Assembly (NCBI GenBank): GCA_000403255.2
Contig: KE159597.1
Span: 62,001 to 126,000 of the forward strand
Source: Lachnospiraceae bacterium 3-1
GTDB taxonomy: Bacteria > Bacillota > Clostridia > Lachnospirales > Lachnospiraceae
Direction of reading: 5' to 3'
Length of the DNA: 64,000 nucleotides
Shown: piece after piece, positions 34,488 to 44,141 of the stretch
How the letters are laid out: each line of letters begins with the position of its first letter
How positions within the stretch are numbered: position 1 is the first letter of the stretch
Notes under the pieces: model-generated
Databases searched by the model: none
The model's input: the letters and a program-made list of their open reading frames with translations, nothing else
What the model was told of the DNA's origin: nothing
Program-made: the position numbers and the translations under genes

Positions 34488-35272
34488 TTAAGGAGCTGCG
34501 GGAGCTTATGGAAACCGACGAAATGGAGCTTGACACCATAGGCGACAGAAAGACCGCCCTTTTCGTCATCATCAGCGACACCGACGACACTTTTAACTTT
34601 GTCGTTTCAATCCTTTACACACAGCTATTCAACTTGCTTTGTGACAAGGCAGATGATGAATACGGCGGGCGGCTTCCCGTCCATGTTAGGTGCTTACTTG
34701 ATGAATTTGCGAATATCGGGCAGATACCAAAGTTTGAAAAGCTCATTGCAACGATACGGAGCCGGGAAATATCCGCGTCAATCATCTTGCAGAGCCAGTC
34801 ACAGCTAAAAGCCATTTACAAAGACAACGCCGATACCATAGTCGGCAACTGCGACACCACGCTTTTCTTGGGCGGCAAGGAGAAAACCACCCTTAAAGAA
34901 ATATCGGAAATTTTAGGAAAAGAAACGATAGACAGCTTTAACACGTCCGAAACAAGGGGGCGGGAGCTTTCGCATGGGCTGAACTATCAGAAATTGGGAA
35001 AGCAGCTTATGACGGAAGATGAAATTGCAGTCATGGACGGAGGGAAATGTATCTTACAGCTACGCGGGGTGCGCCCGTTCTTTTCGGACAAATTCGACAT
35101 AACGAAGCACCCGAAATACAAGTACCTGTCCGACGCAGACCCGAAGAACGCCTTTGACATGGAAAAGCACCTTAAACGCCGCCCCGCCATTGTCAAGCCC
35201 GACGAGGTTTTTGACTATTACGAGATTGACGCGGCAGACTTACAGGAGGGCGCAGACCATGAGGAAACGTAG
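34488..35272 (+). pseudogene. virD4: VirD4/TraG coupling protein, exon 3
   Basis: Reads ...KELRELMETDEMELDTIGDR and then FVIISDTDDTFNFVVSILYT, Walker B VRCLLDEFANIGQIPKFEKL and the C-terminal all-alpha/ATPase end ITKHPKYKYLSDADPKNAFD. The apparent ATG at 34,508 is internal to the exon. After splicing of the intron alone the message would still be broken by element D, so full VirD4 needs both events. Confidence 0.9.
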
Positions 35273-35429
35273 CGCAGAGGAAAAACAAAAGCAGCTTGAA
35301 CGGTTTTTAATGAATGTTGCGGAAGCCGCCGACGCTGCATTATGGGAGTATTGGCGGGAAAAGGAAGCGGAACACCGCCGTTTTGCAACGGAGTATGTCA
35401 CGCGCCGGGGGCTTATCCCGCAACAGTGA
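35259..35429 (+). CDS. Small basic helical protein after virD4
   Basis: 56 residues (MRKRSAEEKQKQLERFLMNV, then ALWEYWREKEAEHRRF), starting 14 nt inside the virD4 3' end with GGAGG upstream. It is highly charged and helical. Such a gene is common after VirD4 in Tn1549-like modules, but its function is unknown. Confidence 0.6.
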   Translation: MRKRSAEEKQKQLERFLMNVAEAADAALWEYWREKEAEHRRFATEYVTRRGLIPQQ

Positions 35430-35836
35430 CAGCATGGCAGACCGCCGGGGGACAGGGGAAGCTACACTTCCCCTACGCTGCCTGGCGGCAGCTACCCCTT
35501 TGTGAACTTGCAGGAAGCGAACACCTTGCTACGCAAGCTATTCACTTCCCGCAAGTCTGAAAAAAACGTCCGGCAACACAGCGGGACACAGAAAGGAGCG
35601 ATTGAAGCAATCACATCTATCCATACCGGCTACATGATACGCGCCCCCACTTTCCGGCGCAGTACACAGCGGCAGGAGCCGCACCCCTTACAACTGAATA
35701 CCGCCGCGCCGCAGAACTTACGCAGCGCGGGGACAGCCGCCTTTACCAGAGGGCGGTTTTTTTGTGCGGCGGCATATGCTGACCGCCTTTTGTCCGCTTG
35801 CCGGACAGCCGCAGACGCGGCAGAAAGGATATATTT
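35430..35836 (+). other. Intergenic region with conserved hairpin
   Basis: No convincing gene. AGGGGAAGCTACACTTCCCC (35,454-35,473) folds on itself, and ACCCCTTTGTGAACT (35,494-35,508) follows. The same pair of motifs lies next to the oriT of element D (24,812-24,845). A later GCGG/CCGC-rich stretch (35,720-35,820) can form several weak stems. The AAAGGATATATTT before 35,837 is the ribosome site of the next gene. Confidence 0.5.
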
Positions 35837-36052
35837 ATGGCATTTTTCAATAGCGCAGTAGACGTTTTGCAGACCCTTGTTGTAGCACTTGGAGCCGGGC
35901 TTGGTATCTGGGGCGTAATCAATCTGATGGAGGGCTACGGCAACGACAATCCGGGCGCGAAAAGCCAGGGCATGAAGCAGCTTATGGCGGGCGGCGGCGT
36001 TGCCCTTATCGGCATGACCCTTGTACCGCTGCTTTCCGGCTTGTTCGGTTAA
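35837..36052 (+). CDS. Maff2-family small membrane protein
   Basis: 71 residues with two hydrophobic segments (VLQTLVVALGAGLGIWGVIN and ALIGMTLVPLLSGLF) around MEGYGNDNPGAKSQGMKQ. This is the VirB2-like pilin/Maff2 pattern always found before TrbL in clostridial conjugative elements. It is a probable structural subunit of the channel or pilus. Confidence 0.88.
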   Translation: MAFFNSAVDVLQTLVVALGAGLGIWGVINLMEGYGNDNPGAKSQGMKQLMAGGGVALIGMTLVPLLSGLFG

Positions 36053-36071
36053 GAAGCGCGGGTAAAGGCTT

Positions 36072-36941
36072 ATGCAGAGCATACTTGACGCGATTAACGA
36101 ATGGATAAAGGAAATCCTCATAGGAGCCATAAACGGTAATCTGTCAACTATGTTCGGGGACGTAAACGAGAAAGTCGGCACTATCGCCGCAGAGGTAGGG
36201 CAGACCCCGCAAGGGTGGAACGCAAATATATTCTCCATGATACAGACGCTTAGTGAGAATGTAATCGTACCCATTGCGGGGCTTGTCATTACCTACGTCC
36301 TATGCTATGAGCTTATCAGCATGGTAACGGAAAAGAACAATATGCACGACGTTGACACTTCCATGTTCTTCAAGTGGGTGTTCAAGGCGTTTGTGGCAGT
36401 CTACCTTGTGACGCACACCTTTGACATCACTATGGCGGTGTTCGATATGGCGCAGCACGTTGTTTCCGGCGCGGCGGGGGTAATTGGCGGCAGCACGAAT
36501 ATTGATGTTGCCGCCGCCCTTGCTTCCATGCAGGAAGGGCTTGATGCTATGGAAATCCCCGAACTGCTCTTACTTGTCATGGAAACAAGCCTTGTGAGCT
36601 TGTGCATGAAGATAATGTCCGTACTGATAACCGTTATCCTCTACGGGCGCATGATAGAGATTTACCTTTACTGTTCGGTATCGCCTATCCCGTTTGCAAC
36701 TATGACGAACCGGGAATGGGGGCAGATAGGAAACAACTACCTAAAATCCCTGTTCGCTATCGGTTTTCAAGGCTTCCTCATTATGATATGCGTCGGCATT
36801 TACGCGGTTCTGGTAAACAACATGATAATAGCGGACAATCTGCACAGTGCGATATTCTCCCTTGCAGCCTATACCGTTATCCTCTGTTTCTCCCTGTTCA
36901 AATCCGGCGCACTGGCGAAGTCGATTTTTTCCGCGCATTAG
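36072..36941 (+). CDS. TrbL/VirB6-like channel protein
   Basis: 289 residues, with about six transmembrane segments (for example VIVPIAGLVITYVLCYELIS and AVYLVTHTFDITMAVFDM), starting QSILDAINEWIKEILIGAIN. It forms the inner-membrane part of the conjugation channel. It lies 19 nt after the Maff2 gene. About 175 nt follow with no clear gene. Confidence 0.88.
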   Translation: MQSILDAINEWIKEILIGAINGNLSTMFGDVNEKVGTIAAEVGQTPQGWNANIFSMIQTLSENVIVPIAGLVITYVLCYELISMVTEKNNMHDVDTSMFFKWVFKAFVAVYLVTHTFDITMAVFDMAQHVVSGAAGVIGGSTNIDVAAALASMQEGLDAMEIPELLLLVMETSLVSLCMKIMSVLITVILYGRMIEIYLYCSVSPIPFATMTNREWGQIGNNYLKSLFAIGFQGFLIMICVGIYAVLVNNMIIADNLHSAIFSLAAYTVILCFSLFKSGALAKSIFSAH

Positions 36942-37118
36942 CGGCGTGTCAAGGGCAGGGTGGAGATTTTCAGAGCGAAGCGGCGAAAATACGACCCGAC
37001 CTTGACGCGGATAACCCCCATATAATACGGGCGGGCAAAGGGCATAGATTGACCTTTGCCTTGATTACCCTTATGGAAAATTACAGCAACACCAAACCCG
37101 GAGAAAGGAGGTTTTCAC

Positions 37119-37520
37119 TTGGCGTATGTACCCGTACCCAAAGACTTATCCAAAGTCAAGACAAAAGTAGCGTTCAACCTTACCAAACGGCAGATTGTAT
37201 GTTTTGCGGCGGCTCTCCTGTTCGGCTTGCCGCTTTTTTTTCTGCTCAAAGACAGCACAGGCACAAGCCTTGCGTCTATGGCTATGATTGCCGTCATGCT
37301 GCCCTGTTTCCTGTTCGCCATGTATGAAAAGCATGGACAGCCCCTTGAAGTGGTGGTGAAGAACATCATACGGACGAAATTCATAGCCCCCAAAGAACGA
37401 CCATACAGGACAGACAACTTTTATTCCGTCTTAGAACGGCAGAGAAAACTTGAAAAGGAGGTATCAGCGATTGCAAAAGGAAACACGAAGAAACAGCGCG
37501 GCGGGAAGCGCAAAGCCTAA
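37119..37520 (+). CDS. prgI: PrgI-family conjugation protein
   Basis: 133 residues from a TTG start with AAAGGAGG upstream. AYVPVPKDLSKVKTKVAFNL, two transmembrane segments (QIVCFAAALLFGLPLFFLL and SMAMIAVMLPCFLFAMYE) and the C-terminal FIAPKERPYRTDNFYSVL are the PrgI/TcpE-type pattern, the VirB3-like partner of VirB4. The end overlaps the virB4 start by about 50 nt. Confidence 0.88.
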   Translation: MAYVPVPKDLSKVKTKVAFNLTKRQIVCFAAALLFGLPLFFLLKDSTGTSLASMAMIAVMLPCFLFAMYEKHGQPLEVVVKNIIRTKFIAPKERPYRTDNFYSVLERQRKLEKEVSAIAKGNTKKQRGGKRKA

Positions 37521-39909
37521 CCCGCCCCGCAAGCTCACCCGCGCCGAGAAAAAGCAGATTGCGGAAATCATCAGACAGGCAAAGGGCGACGGGAAAGCCC
37601 ACACCGCACAGCAGACAATCCCCTATATCCAGATGTACCCGGACGGTATCTGCAAGGTTACGGGACGGAAATACTCAAAGACCGTCGCCTTTGAAGATAT
37701 TAACTATCAGCTTGCACAGGCAGACGACAAGACCGCCATTTTTGAGAACTGGTGCGACTTCCTCAACTACTTTGACGCTTCCGTTTCGGTGCAGCTCTCT
37801 TTCATCAATCAGGGGACGCAGCAGGGCGAAGCGGAAAAGGCGGTCAATATCCCGGCACAGGAGGACGCTTTCAATTCTATCCGCACAGAATACCGGGATA
37901 TGCTGAAAAACCAGCTTGCAAAGGGCAACAACGGGCTTGTCAAAGCAAAATATATCACCTTTGCCATTGAAGCCGACAGTCTGGGCGCGGCGAAATCCCG
38001 CCTTGCCCGTATCGAAACGGACGTACTCAACAACTTTAAGCTCTTGGGCGTGTCTGCCCGCCCCATGACAGGCTATGAACGCCTTAAAATGCTGCATGGC
38101 ATTTTCCACCCGGAGGGCGGGCAGTTTGCCTTTGATTTTTCATGGCTTGCCCCGTCCGGGCTTTCCACAAAGGACTTTATCGCCCCGTCCTCTTTCCGTT
38201 TTGGCGAGGGGCGGTATTTCCGCATGGGGCGCAAAATCGGCGCGGTTTCATTCCTTGAAATCCTTGCGCCGGAATTAAACGACCGTATCTTATCTGACAT
38301 TCTGGACTTGGAAACGGGCGTTATCGTCAATCTGCATATCCACAGTATCGACCAGACCGAAGCCATAAAGACAATCAAGCGGAAAATCACCGACCTTGAC
38401 AAAATGAAAATCGAAGAACAGAAAAAAGCGGTACGCAGCGGCTACGACATGGATATAATCCCGTCCGACCTTGCCACTTTCGGCAGCGAAGCGAAGAACC
38501 TCTTACAGGACTTGCAGAGCCGGAATGAAAGAATGTTCCTCTTGACATTCCTTGTGGTGAACATGGCAGACACGAAGCGGAAACTGGAAAATGACGTGTT
38601 CGCGGCGGCGGGCATAGCACAGAAGAACAACTGCGCCTTGACCCGCCTTGACTACCAACAGGAAGCGGGGCTTATGTCCTCTGTACCGCTTGGGGAGAAC
38701 CTTATCCCCATTCAAAGAGGGCTTACCACGTCAAGCACCGCTATCTTTATCCCCTTTATCACGCAGGAGCTTTTCCAGACGGGCGCGGCTTTGTACTACG
38801 GCTTAAACGCCCTGTCTAACAACATGATACTCTGCGACCGCAAGCAGCTAAAGAACCCCAACGGCTTAATCTTGGGTACGCCGGGAAGCGGGAAATCCTT
38901 TGCCGCCAAACGGGAAATGACAAACGCTTTCCTCATTACCGACGACGACATAATTATCTGCGACCCGGAAGCAGAGTATTTTTCCCTTGTGCAGCGGCTT
39001 GACGGGCAAGTGATACGGTTATCGCCTACGGGCAAGGGCATTGACGGGAAGCCCCAGTATGTGAACCCTATGGATATTAACCTCAACTATTCCGAGGACG
39101 ACAGCCCCCTTGCGCTGAAATCCGACTTTATCCTCTCCCTCTGCGAGCTTGTCATAGGCGGCAAGGAGGGCTTGCAGCCCGTCGATAAGACCGTCATTGA
39201 CCGCGCTGTTAGGAACGTGTACCGCCCTTTCCTTGCAGACCCCGACCCGGAGAAAATGCCTATCTTGGGCGACCTCTACAACGAGCTTTTGAAGCAGCCG
39301 GAGCCGGAAGCGGCGCGTATCGCGGCGGCGTTGGAGCTTTATGTTTCCGGGAGCCTTAACGTCTTTAACCACAGGACGAATGTAGAGCTTTCAAACCGCC
39401 TTGTCTGCTTTGACATCAAGCAGCTTGGGAAGCAGCTCAAAAAATTAGGTATGCTCATTGTGCAGGACCAGGTATGGAACCGCGTCACCGTCAACCGGGC
39501 AGAAAGGAAATCCACCCGGTATTTTATGGACGAATTTCATCTTCTCTTGAAAGAGGAACAGACCGCCGCCTATTCCGTTGAAATCTGGAAGCGTTTCAGA
39601 AAATGGGGCGGCATACCCACAGCCATTACGCAGAACGTCAAAGATTTGCTTGCTTCCCGCGAAGTGGAGAATATCTTTGAAAACTCTGATTTTGTCCTCA
39701 TGCTCAATCAAGCGGCGGGCGACCGGGCTATCCTTGCAAAGCAGTTAAACATCTCCCCGCAGCAGATGAAATATGTCACCCACACCGAAGCGGGCGAGGG
39801 GCTTATCTTCTACGGAAACGTGGTGCTGCCCTTTGTTGACCGCTTCCCGAAAGACACCGAGCTTTACCGGGTAATGACGACGAAGCCGGAGGAAGTGGGC
39901 GAAGCATGA
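37471..39909 (+). CDS. virB4: VirB4-family conjugation ATPase
   Basis: Motor of the type IV secretion channel. Start TTG 37,471 is chosen because GGAGG lies 9 nt upstream; the frame is open from 37,450. 812 codons. Walker A GTPGSGKSFAAKREM near residue 470, DIIICDPEAEYFSLV, and Walker B RYFMDEFHLLLKEE near 686. The C-terminus overlaps the methylase start by 4 nt. The gene is complete and shows no damage. Confidence 0.93.
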   Translation: MQKETRRNSAAGSAKPNPPRKLTRAEKKQIAEIIRQAKGDGKAHTAQQTIPYIQMYPDGICKVTGRKYSKTVAFEDINYQLAQADDKTAIFENWCDFLNYFDASVSVQLSFINQGTQQGEAEKAVNIPAQEDAFNSIRTEYRDMLKNQLAKGNNGLVKAKYITFAIEADSLGAAKSRLARIETDVLNNFKLLGVSARPMTGYERLKMLHGIFHPEGGQFAFDFSWLAPSGLSTKDFIAPSSFRFGEGRYFRMGRKIGAVSFLEILAPELNDRILSDILDLETGVIVNLHIHSIDQTEAIKTIKRKITDLDKMKIEEQKKAVRSGYDMDIIPSDLATFGSEAKNLLQDLQSRNERMFLLTFLVVNMADTKRKLENDVFAAAGIAQKNNCALTRLDYQQEAGLMSSVPLGENLIPIQRGLTTSSTAIFIPFITQELFQTGAALYYGLNALSNNMILCDRKQLKNPNGLILGTPGSGKSFAAKREMTNAFLITDDDIIICDPEAEYFSLVQRLDGQVIRLSPTGKGIDGKPQYVNPMDINLNYSEDDSPLALKSDFILSLCELVIGGKEGLQPVDKTVIDRAVRNVYRPFLADPDPEKMPILGDLYNELLKQPEPEAARIAAALELYVSGSLNVFNHRTNVELSNRLVCFDIKQLGKQLKKLGMLIVQDQVWNRVTVNRAERKSTRYFMDEFHLLLKEEQTAAYSVEIWKRFRKWGGIPTAITQNVKDLLASREVENIFENSDFVLMLNQAAGDRAILAKQLNISPQQMKYVTHTEAGEGLIFYGNVVLPFVDRFPKDTELYRVMTTKPEEVGEA

Positions 39910-40853
39910 TAAAAAACGAAAAAAATATAAAACCACTGACACATTTAAGCCTGTTTACCGGGATAGGCGGCATAGACATAGCCGCCGAAGCCGCAGGCTT
40001 CACAACCGTCTGCCAGTGCGAATGGGCGGATTACCCAACCGCAGTATTGGAAAAGCACTGGCCGGACGTTCCACGTTTCAGAGATATACACACTCTGACA
40101 AAGGAGGCTTTCTATGAACGGACAGGAAAAAAAGAACTCACGCTGCTCTCCGGCGGCTTCCCATGCCAGCCCTTTTCCAGTATCGGGCCAAAAAAGGGGT
40201 TTGAGGACACCCGTTACCTCTGGCCGGAAATGTGCCGCGTCATTAACGAACTCCGGCCCCATTATGTGCTTGGCGAAAATGTTGCTAACTTCATCAATAT
40301 GGGGTTCCACAAAACGCTCATTGACCTGGCAAAAGCGGGATATGCTGTTTGGACATTCGTATTTCCTGCTTGTGCCGTCGGCGCATGGCATGAACGCAAG
40401 CGAACTTTTATCGTGGGGATTGATGTTTCCTACTCCCCTTGCCGCCGACACAGGCTCAAGGACAAGGACGGAACGGATAAGCATATCCCCAAACGGGGCG
40501 TTCCGCCGGAAGAAACGGGACGGGAGGTACTGGTCGGCGGGGCTTTCGGAAACAATCTATTTTCTGACGCCGGTAACAGACCCGTCCCTGCGCTTCAACC
40601 CGGAATGGGTGGAATGGCTGATGGGCTTCCCACAGGGGTGGACGGAAATATCCTCTGGTGCATAGAGCCTACGGATATTCCCCGGCTGTCCCCGAACACA
40701 AAGGACAGGTCAAAACGCCTAAAAACGCTTGGGAACGCCGTAGTGCCGGCACAGGTTTACCCAATCTTAAAATATATCGCGGACATGGAAACCGGGAAAT
40801 GTTCGGAATGGTGCGTCTGGGAAAAGGAGGTGGCAGACCATGAAACAGTATAA
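39906..40853 (+). CDS. DNA (cytosine-5) methyltransferase
   Basis: 315 residues. Motif I LSLFTGIGGIDIAAEAAGF, catalytic PCQPFSSIGP near residue 87, motif VI GENVANF and the C-terminal motif X LGNAVVPAQVYPILKYIAD. It probably protects the element from host restriction by methylating cytosine in an unknown target. It is coupled to virB4 and the next gene by overlaps. The region 40,430-40,660 also reads in another frame as a typical methylase segment (FPTPLAADTG ... NPEWVEWLMGFPQGWTE), which is odd for one gene. Confidence 0.9.
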   Translation: MIKNEKNIKPLTHLSLFTGIGGIDIAAEAAGFTTVCQCEWADYPTAVLEKHWPDVPRFRDIHTLTKEAFYERTGKKELTLLSGGFPCQPFSSIGPKKGFEDTRYLWPEMCRVINELRPHYVLGENVANFINMGFHKTLIDLAKAGYAVWTFVFPACAVGAWHERKRTFIVGIDVSYSPCRRHRLKDKDGTDKHIPKRGVPPEETGREVLVGGAFGNNLFSDAGNRPVPALQPGMGGMADGLPTGVDGNILWCIEPTDIPRLSPNTKDRSKRLKTLGNAVVPAQVYPILKYIADMETGKCSEWCVWEKEVADHETV

Positions 40854-42948
40854 ATCCAGTGACAAGACCATGCTGAAAATGACCCGCGAGGGGGCTGTCG
40901 AGGTAAACGCCGCCACCGGGAAAAAGAAACGTATCAGCAAGCGGATAAGGGACGCGGACTTTGCAAAGACCGAGGCACCGCAGCCGCCGGAACAGGCAGC
41001 GCAGCCCCTACCGGGCGGCGCAGCTCCCGCGCCCACAGCCGCCGCGCCGCCGCTTCCCCATGCGCCGGGGGCAGAACGGGAACAGGACACCGCCGCAGCC
41101 GAGCGCGTCTTGGAGCGTATCGACGGGGCGCGTACCAGAAAGGCGAGTAAAAAAGCGGCGAGGAAAGCACAGGCAGAAGCCACAGCAAAAGAAAAATCTT
41201 CCCGCTTGCAGTTTACCGACGAGGAACGGGCAACGCCGGAGCTTGAAAGGTATATCCGTAAATCGGACAAAGCCGCTGACCGTCTGGACGCTGCAAAGGC
41301 GGCTATCCCCAAAGAAAAGAAACTTGTCAAGGAGCGCACCTTTGACGAAGCCACCGGGAAAGGCAAGACCCGCCTACATTTTGAGGAACAGGAAAAGCCC
41401 ATAGGAAAGAACAAGCCCCACAATAACCCGCTATCCCGCCCCGCACAGGAAGCGGGTATTTTCGTCCACAACAAGATACATTCCGTTGAAAAGGACAATT
41501 CCGGCGTTGAGGGGGCGCACAAATCCGAAGAACTGGCAGAGCGCGGCGTAAAGTACGGGGCGCGGAAAGTCAAGGAGGGCTACCACAGCCACAAGCTGAA
41601 ACCTTACCGGGCGGCGGCAAAGGCAGAGAAAGCGGCGTTCAAGGCGAATGTGGATTTCCAGTACCACAAAGCCCTGCATGACAATCCGCAGATTGCGGGC
41701 AATCCCCTTTCCCGCTTTATGCAGAAGCAGCAAATCAAGCGGCAGTATGCAAAGGCGGCAAGGAAAGGCGGCGTAAAAACGGCGCAGAAAGCCGCAGAGA
41801 ACACCCGCAAGGCGGCAAAAAAGACCGCCGAGGAAACAAAAAAGGCAATCGCTTTTGTAGGGCGGCACCCGGCGGGCGTATGTATCGCCGTTGCCGCGCT
41901 GCTCTTATTCATCATGGTATCGGCGGGGCTTTCCTCTTGCGGCTCCATGTTCTCCGGCTTGATGAACGGCATACTTGGGACTTCCTACACGTCGGAGGAC
42001 AGCGACCTTGTGGCGACGGAAAATAATTATGCCGCAAAGGAAAACGAGCTTCAGCAGCAGATTGACAATATCGAAAGCACCCACCCCGGCTATGACGAAT
42101 ACCGCTATGACCTTGACAGTATCGGGCATAACCCCCATGACTTAGCGTCCTACCTCACCGCCCTTTTACAGACCTACACCCCGCAGAGCGCACAGGCAGA
42201 ATTAAACCGCGTCTTTGCCATGCAGTACACTTTGACGCTGACGGAAGAAACGGAAATCCGCTACCGCACAGAAACAAGCACAGACCCGGAAACCGGGGAA
42301 ACGACCACCGAGGAAGTACCCTACGAGTACCATATCCTCAACGTGAAGCTGACGAACAAGCCCATTTCCGAGATTGCGGAGGAACTTCTAACGCCACAGC
42401 AGCTTGAAATGTACCGCGTCTATCTGGAAACAAGCGGCAACAAACCGCTGATTTTCGGCGGCGGCTCCCCCGATATGGGCGCGTCCGAGGATTTAAGCGG
42501 CGTACAGCTTGTAAACGGCACACGCCCCGGCAACACCGCCGTTGTAGACCTTGCGAAGCGGCAAGTCGGCAACGTGGGCGGGCGACCCTTTTGGAGCTGG
42601 TACGGATTTAACAGCCGCGTGGAATGGTGCGCCTGTTTCGTTTCATGGTGCTACAATCAAGCCGGGAAAAGCGAGCCGCGCTTTGCCGGGTGCCAGTCAC
42701 AGGGCGTACCCTGGTTCCAGTCACGCGGGCAATGGGGCGCGAGGGGCTATGAGAATATCGCCCCCGGCGACGCTATCTTTTTCGACTGGGACGGGGACGG
42801 GAGCGCAGACCATGTAGGGCTTGTTATCGGGACGGACGGGGAGCGCGTCTATACCGTCGAGGGCAATTCCGGCGACGCCTGCAAGATAAAGAGCTACCCC
42901 GTTAATTACTCCTGTATCAAAGGATATGGGCTGATGAACTGGAATTAA
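40840..42948 (+). CDS. CHAP-domain peptidoglycan hydrolase of the conjugation module
   Basis: 702 residues. A basic, Ala/Lys-rich cytoplasmic part of about 340 residues includes a Pro-rich stretch. One transmembrane segment (VCIAVAALLLFIMVSAGLSS) comes next, then an external part with a helical region (ENELQQQIDNIESTHPGYDE) and a C-terminal CHAP domain (EWCACFVSWCYNQAGK with the Cys, DHVGLVIGTDGERVYTVEGN with the His). It cuts the cell wall to let the channel pass. It overlaps the methylase gene by 14 nt. Confidence 0.9.
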   Translation: MKQYKSSDKTMLKMTREGAVEVNAATGKKKRISKRIRDADFAKTEAPQPPEQAAQPLPGGAAPAPTAAAPPLPHAPGAEREQDTAAAERVLERIDGARTRKASKKAARKAQAEATAKEKSSRLQFTDEERATPELERYIRKSDKAADRLDAAKAAIPKEKKLVKERTFDEATGKGKTRLHFEEQEKPIGKNKPHNNPLSRPAQEAGIFVHNKIHSVEKDNSGVEGAHKSEELAERGVKYGARKVKEGYHSHKLKPYRAAAKAEKAAFKANVDFQYHKALHDNPQIAGNPLSRFMQKQQIKRQYAKAARKGGVKTAQKAAENTRKAAKKTAEETKKAIAFVGRHPAGVCIAVAALLLFIMVSAGLSSCGSMFSGLMNGILGTSYTSEDSDLVATENNYAAKENELQQQIDNIESTHPGYDEYRYDLDSIGHNPHDLASYLTALLQTYTPQSAQAELNRVFAMQYTLTLTEETEIRYRTETSTDPETGETTTEEVPYEYHILNVKLTNKPISEIAEELLTPQQLEMYRVYLETSGNKPLIFGGGSPDMGASEDLSGVQLVNGTRPGNTAVVDLAKRQVGNVGGRPFWSWYGFNSRVEWCACFVSWCYNQAGKSEPRFAGCQSQGVPWFQSRGQWGARGYENIAPGDAIFFDWDGDGSADHVGLVIGTDGERVYTVEGNSGDACKIKSYPVNYSCIKGYGLMNWN

Positions 42949-42982
42949 CATATTTTTGAGCAAAGAAAGGAGAAATTTATTT

Positions 42983-43261
42983 ATGGCTATGAACAAGATT
43001 GAACGTATCGACAGGGAGATTGCAAAGACCCGCGAGAAAATCACCGAGTACCAGAACAAATTAAGGGGGCTTGAAGCGCAGAAAACCGAAGCGGAAAACC
43101 TGCAAATCGTACAGCTTGTGCGCTCCATGCGCCTTTCCCCTCATGAGCTTTCCGCTATGCTTTCCGGGGGCGGTATTCCGGGCATGGAAGCCGCGCCGGG
43201 CTACCCCGCAGAACCCGCAGACCATGACACCGAAGAAATGGAGGACACCGAGAATGAATAA
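42983..43261 (+). CDS. DUF4315 family protein
   Basis: 92 residues from ATG 42,983 (AAAGGAG upstream). A coiled-coil start ([20 protein letters not shown]), [18 protein letters not shown] in the middle and an acidic tail. It is found beside DUF4366 in most Tn1549-like elements; function unknown. The stop overlaps the next start. Confidence 0.82.
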   Translation: MAMNKIERIDREIAKTREKITEYQNKLRGLEAQKTEAENLQIVQLVRSMRLSPHELSAMLSGGGIPGMEAAPGYPAEPADHDTEEMEDTENE

Positions 43262-43970
43262 GAAAATCCTTAGAACCTTGACCGCACTTTGCGCCGCCCT
43301 TATGCTTTCGGGCGGCTTTTCCGTCACCGCTTTTGCACAGACCCCGGAGGGCGAGGACGCTACTGACGACAGCGGCGTTATCTACGAGGAACCCCAAAAG
43401 GAAGAACCCCTTACCCCGGACGGGAACGCGACCCTTGTAGACGATTTCGGCGGCAACAAGCAGCTTATCACCGTAACGACCAAAAACGGCAATTACTTTT
43501 ATATCCTCATTGACCGGGACGACGAGGGCGAGAATACTGTACATTTCCTTAATCAAGTAGACGAAGCCGACCTCTTAGCACTTATGGAGGACGGAAGCAC
43601 CGAAGCAGCCCCGCCCGCCGTTTGCAGTTGCACCGAGAAATGCGAAGCCGGGAAAGTAAATGTGAGCTGCCCCGTCTGCAAGGAGAACATGACCGCTTGC
43701 AGCGGCAAGGAAGCGGAGCCGGAAACCGAAGAACCGCCGGAGCAGCCCAAAGAAAAAGGCAATGCGGGCGGGCTTGTGCTTTTCCTTGTCGTGGCACTTC
43801 TTGGCGGCGGGGGCGCACTCTATTATTTTAAGTTTATGAAGCCGAAGCAAAACGTCAAGGGCGGCACCGACCTTGAAGATTTCGATTTTGACGATTACGA
43901 CGAGGACGAGCCGGAGCCGGACGAGGGGGACGGGCTTTCTGATGAAGAACAGGAGGACGAGGAAGCATGA
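43254..43970 (+). CDS. DUF4366 family secreted/membrane protein
   Basis: 238 residues. Signal peptide ([20 protein letters not shown], cleavage near AFAQ), an external domain with [20 protein letters not shown] and a Cys cluster ([20 protein letters not shown]), a transmembrane segment ([19 protein letters not shown]) and a very acidic cytoplasmic tail. It is a probable surface component of the channel. It overlaps its neighbours at both ends. Confidence 0.85.
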   Translation: MNKKILRTLTALCAALMLSGGFSVTAFAQTPEGEDATDDSGVIYEEPQKEEPLTPDGNATLVDDFGGNKQLITVTTKNGNYFYILIDRDDEGENTVHFLNQVDEADLLALMEDGSTEAAPPAVCSCTEKCEAGKVNVSCPVCKENMTACSGKEAEPETEEPPEQPKEKGNAGGLVLFLVVALLGGGGALYYFKFMKPKQNVKGGTDLEDFDFDDYDEDEPEPDEGDGLSDEEQEDEEA

Positions 43971-44137
43971 CCCTGTTTACCGACAATCCCTTTGAAAAGA
44001 TGATGATACAAAGACCGGGCGGGCGGCGTGACAATGCGCCGCCCGCTTCCGTTCCCCTACGCTGCAAGGGCTGCCCCTACAACCATGAGCAGCCCTGTTT
44101 GGGGTACTGTATCAAGAAACTTATTGAAAAGAAATAA
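43967..44137 (+). CDS. Small cysteine-rich protein of the conjugation module
   Basis: 56 residues starting in the ATGA overlap with DUF4366. Near the end, [18 protein letters not shown] has four Cys residues, suggesting a zinc knuckle. Tight coupling and composition like its neighbours support a real gene. Function unknown. Confidence 0.65.
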   Translation: MTLFTDNPFEKMMIQRPGGRRDNAPPASVPLRCKGCPYNHEQPCLGYCIKKLIEKK

Positions 44138-44141
44138 GTGT

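Noticed and set aside
34508-35272. Independent gene starting at the ATG at 34,508
   Set aside because: It is the third part of virD4; the frame continues upstream to the intron boundary at 34,488.
35502-35861. 119-codon ORF before Maff2
   Set aside because: No ribosome site, low-complexity composition and overlap with the Maff2 start.
40114-40665. Separate gene in the methylase alternative frame
   Set aside because: No ribosome site and no complete domain; kept only as a finding.
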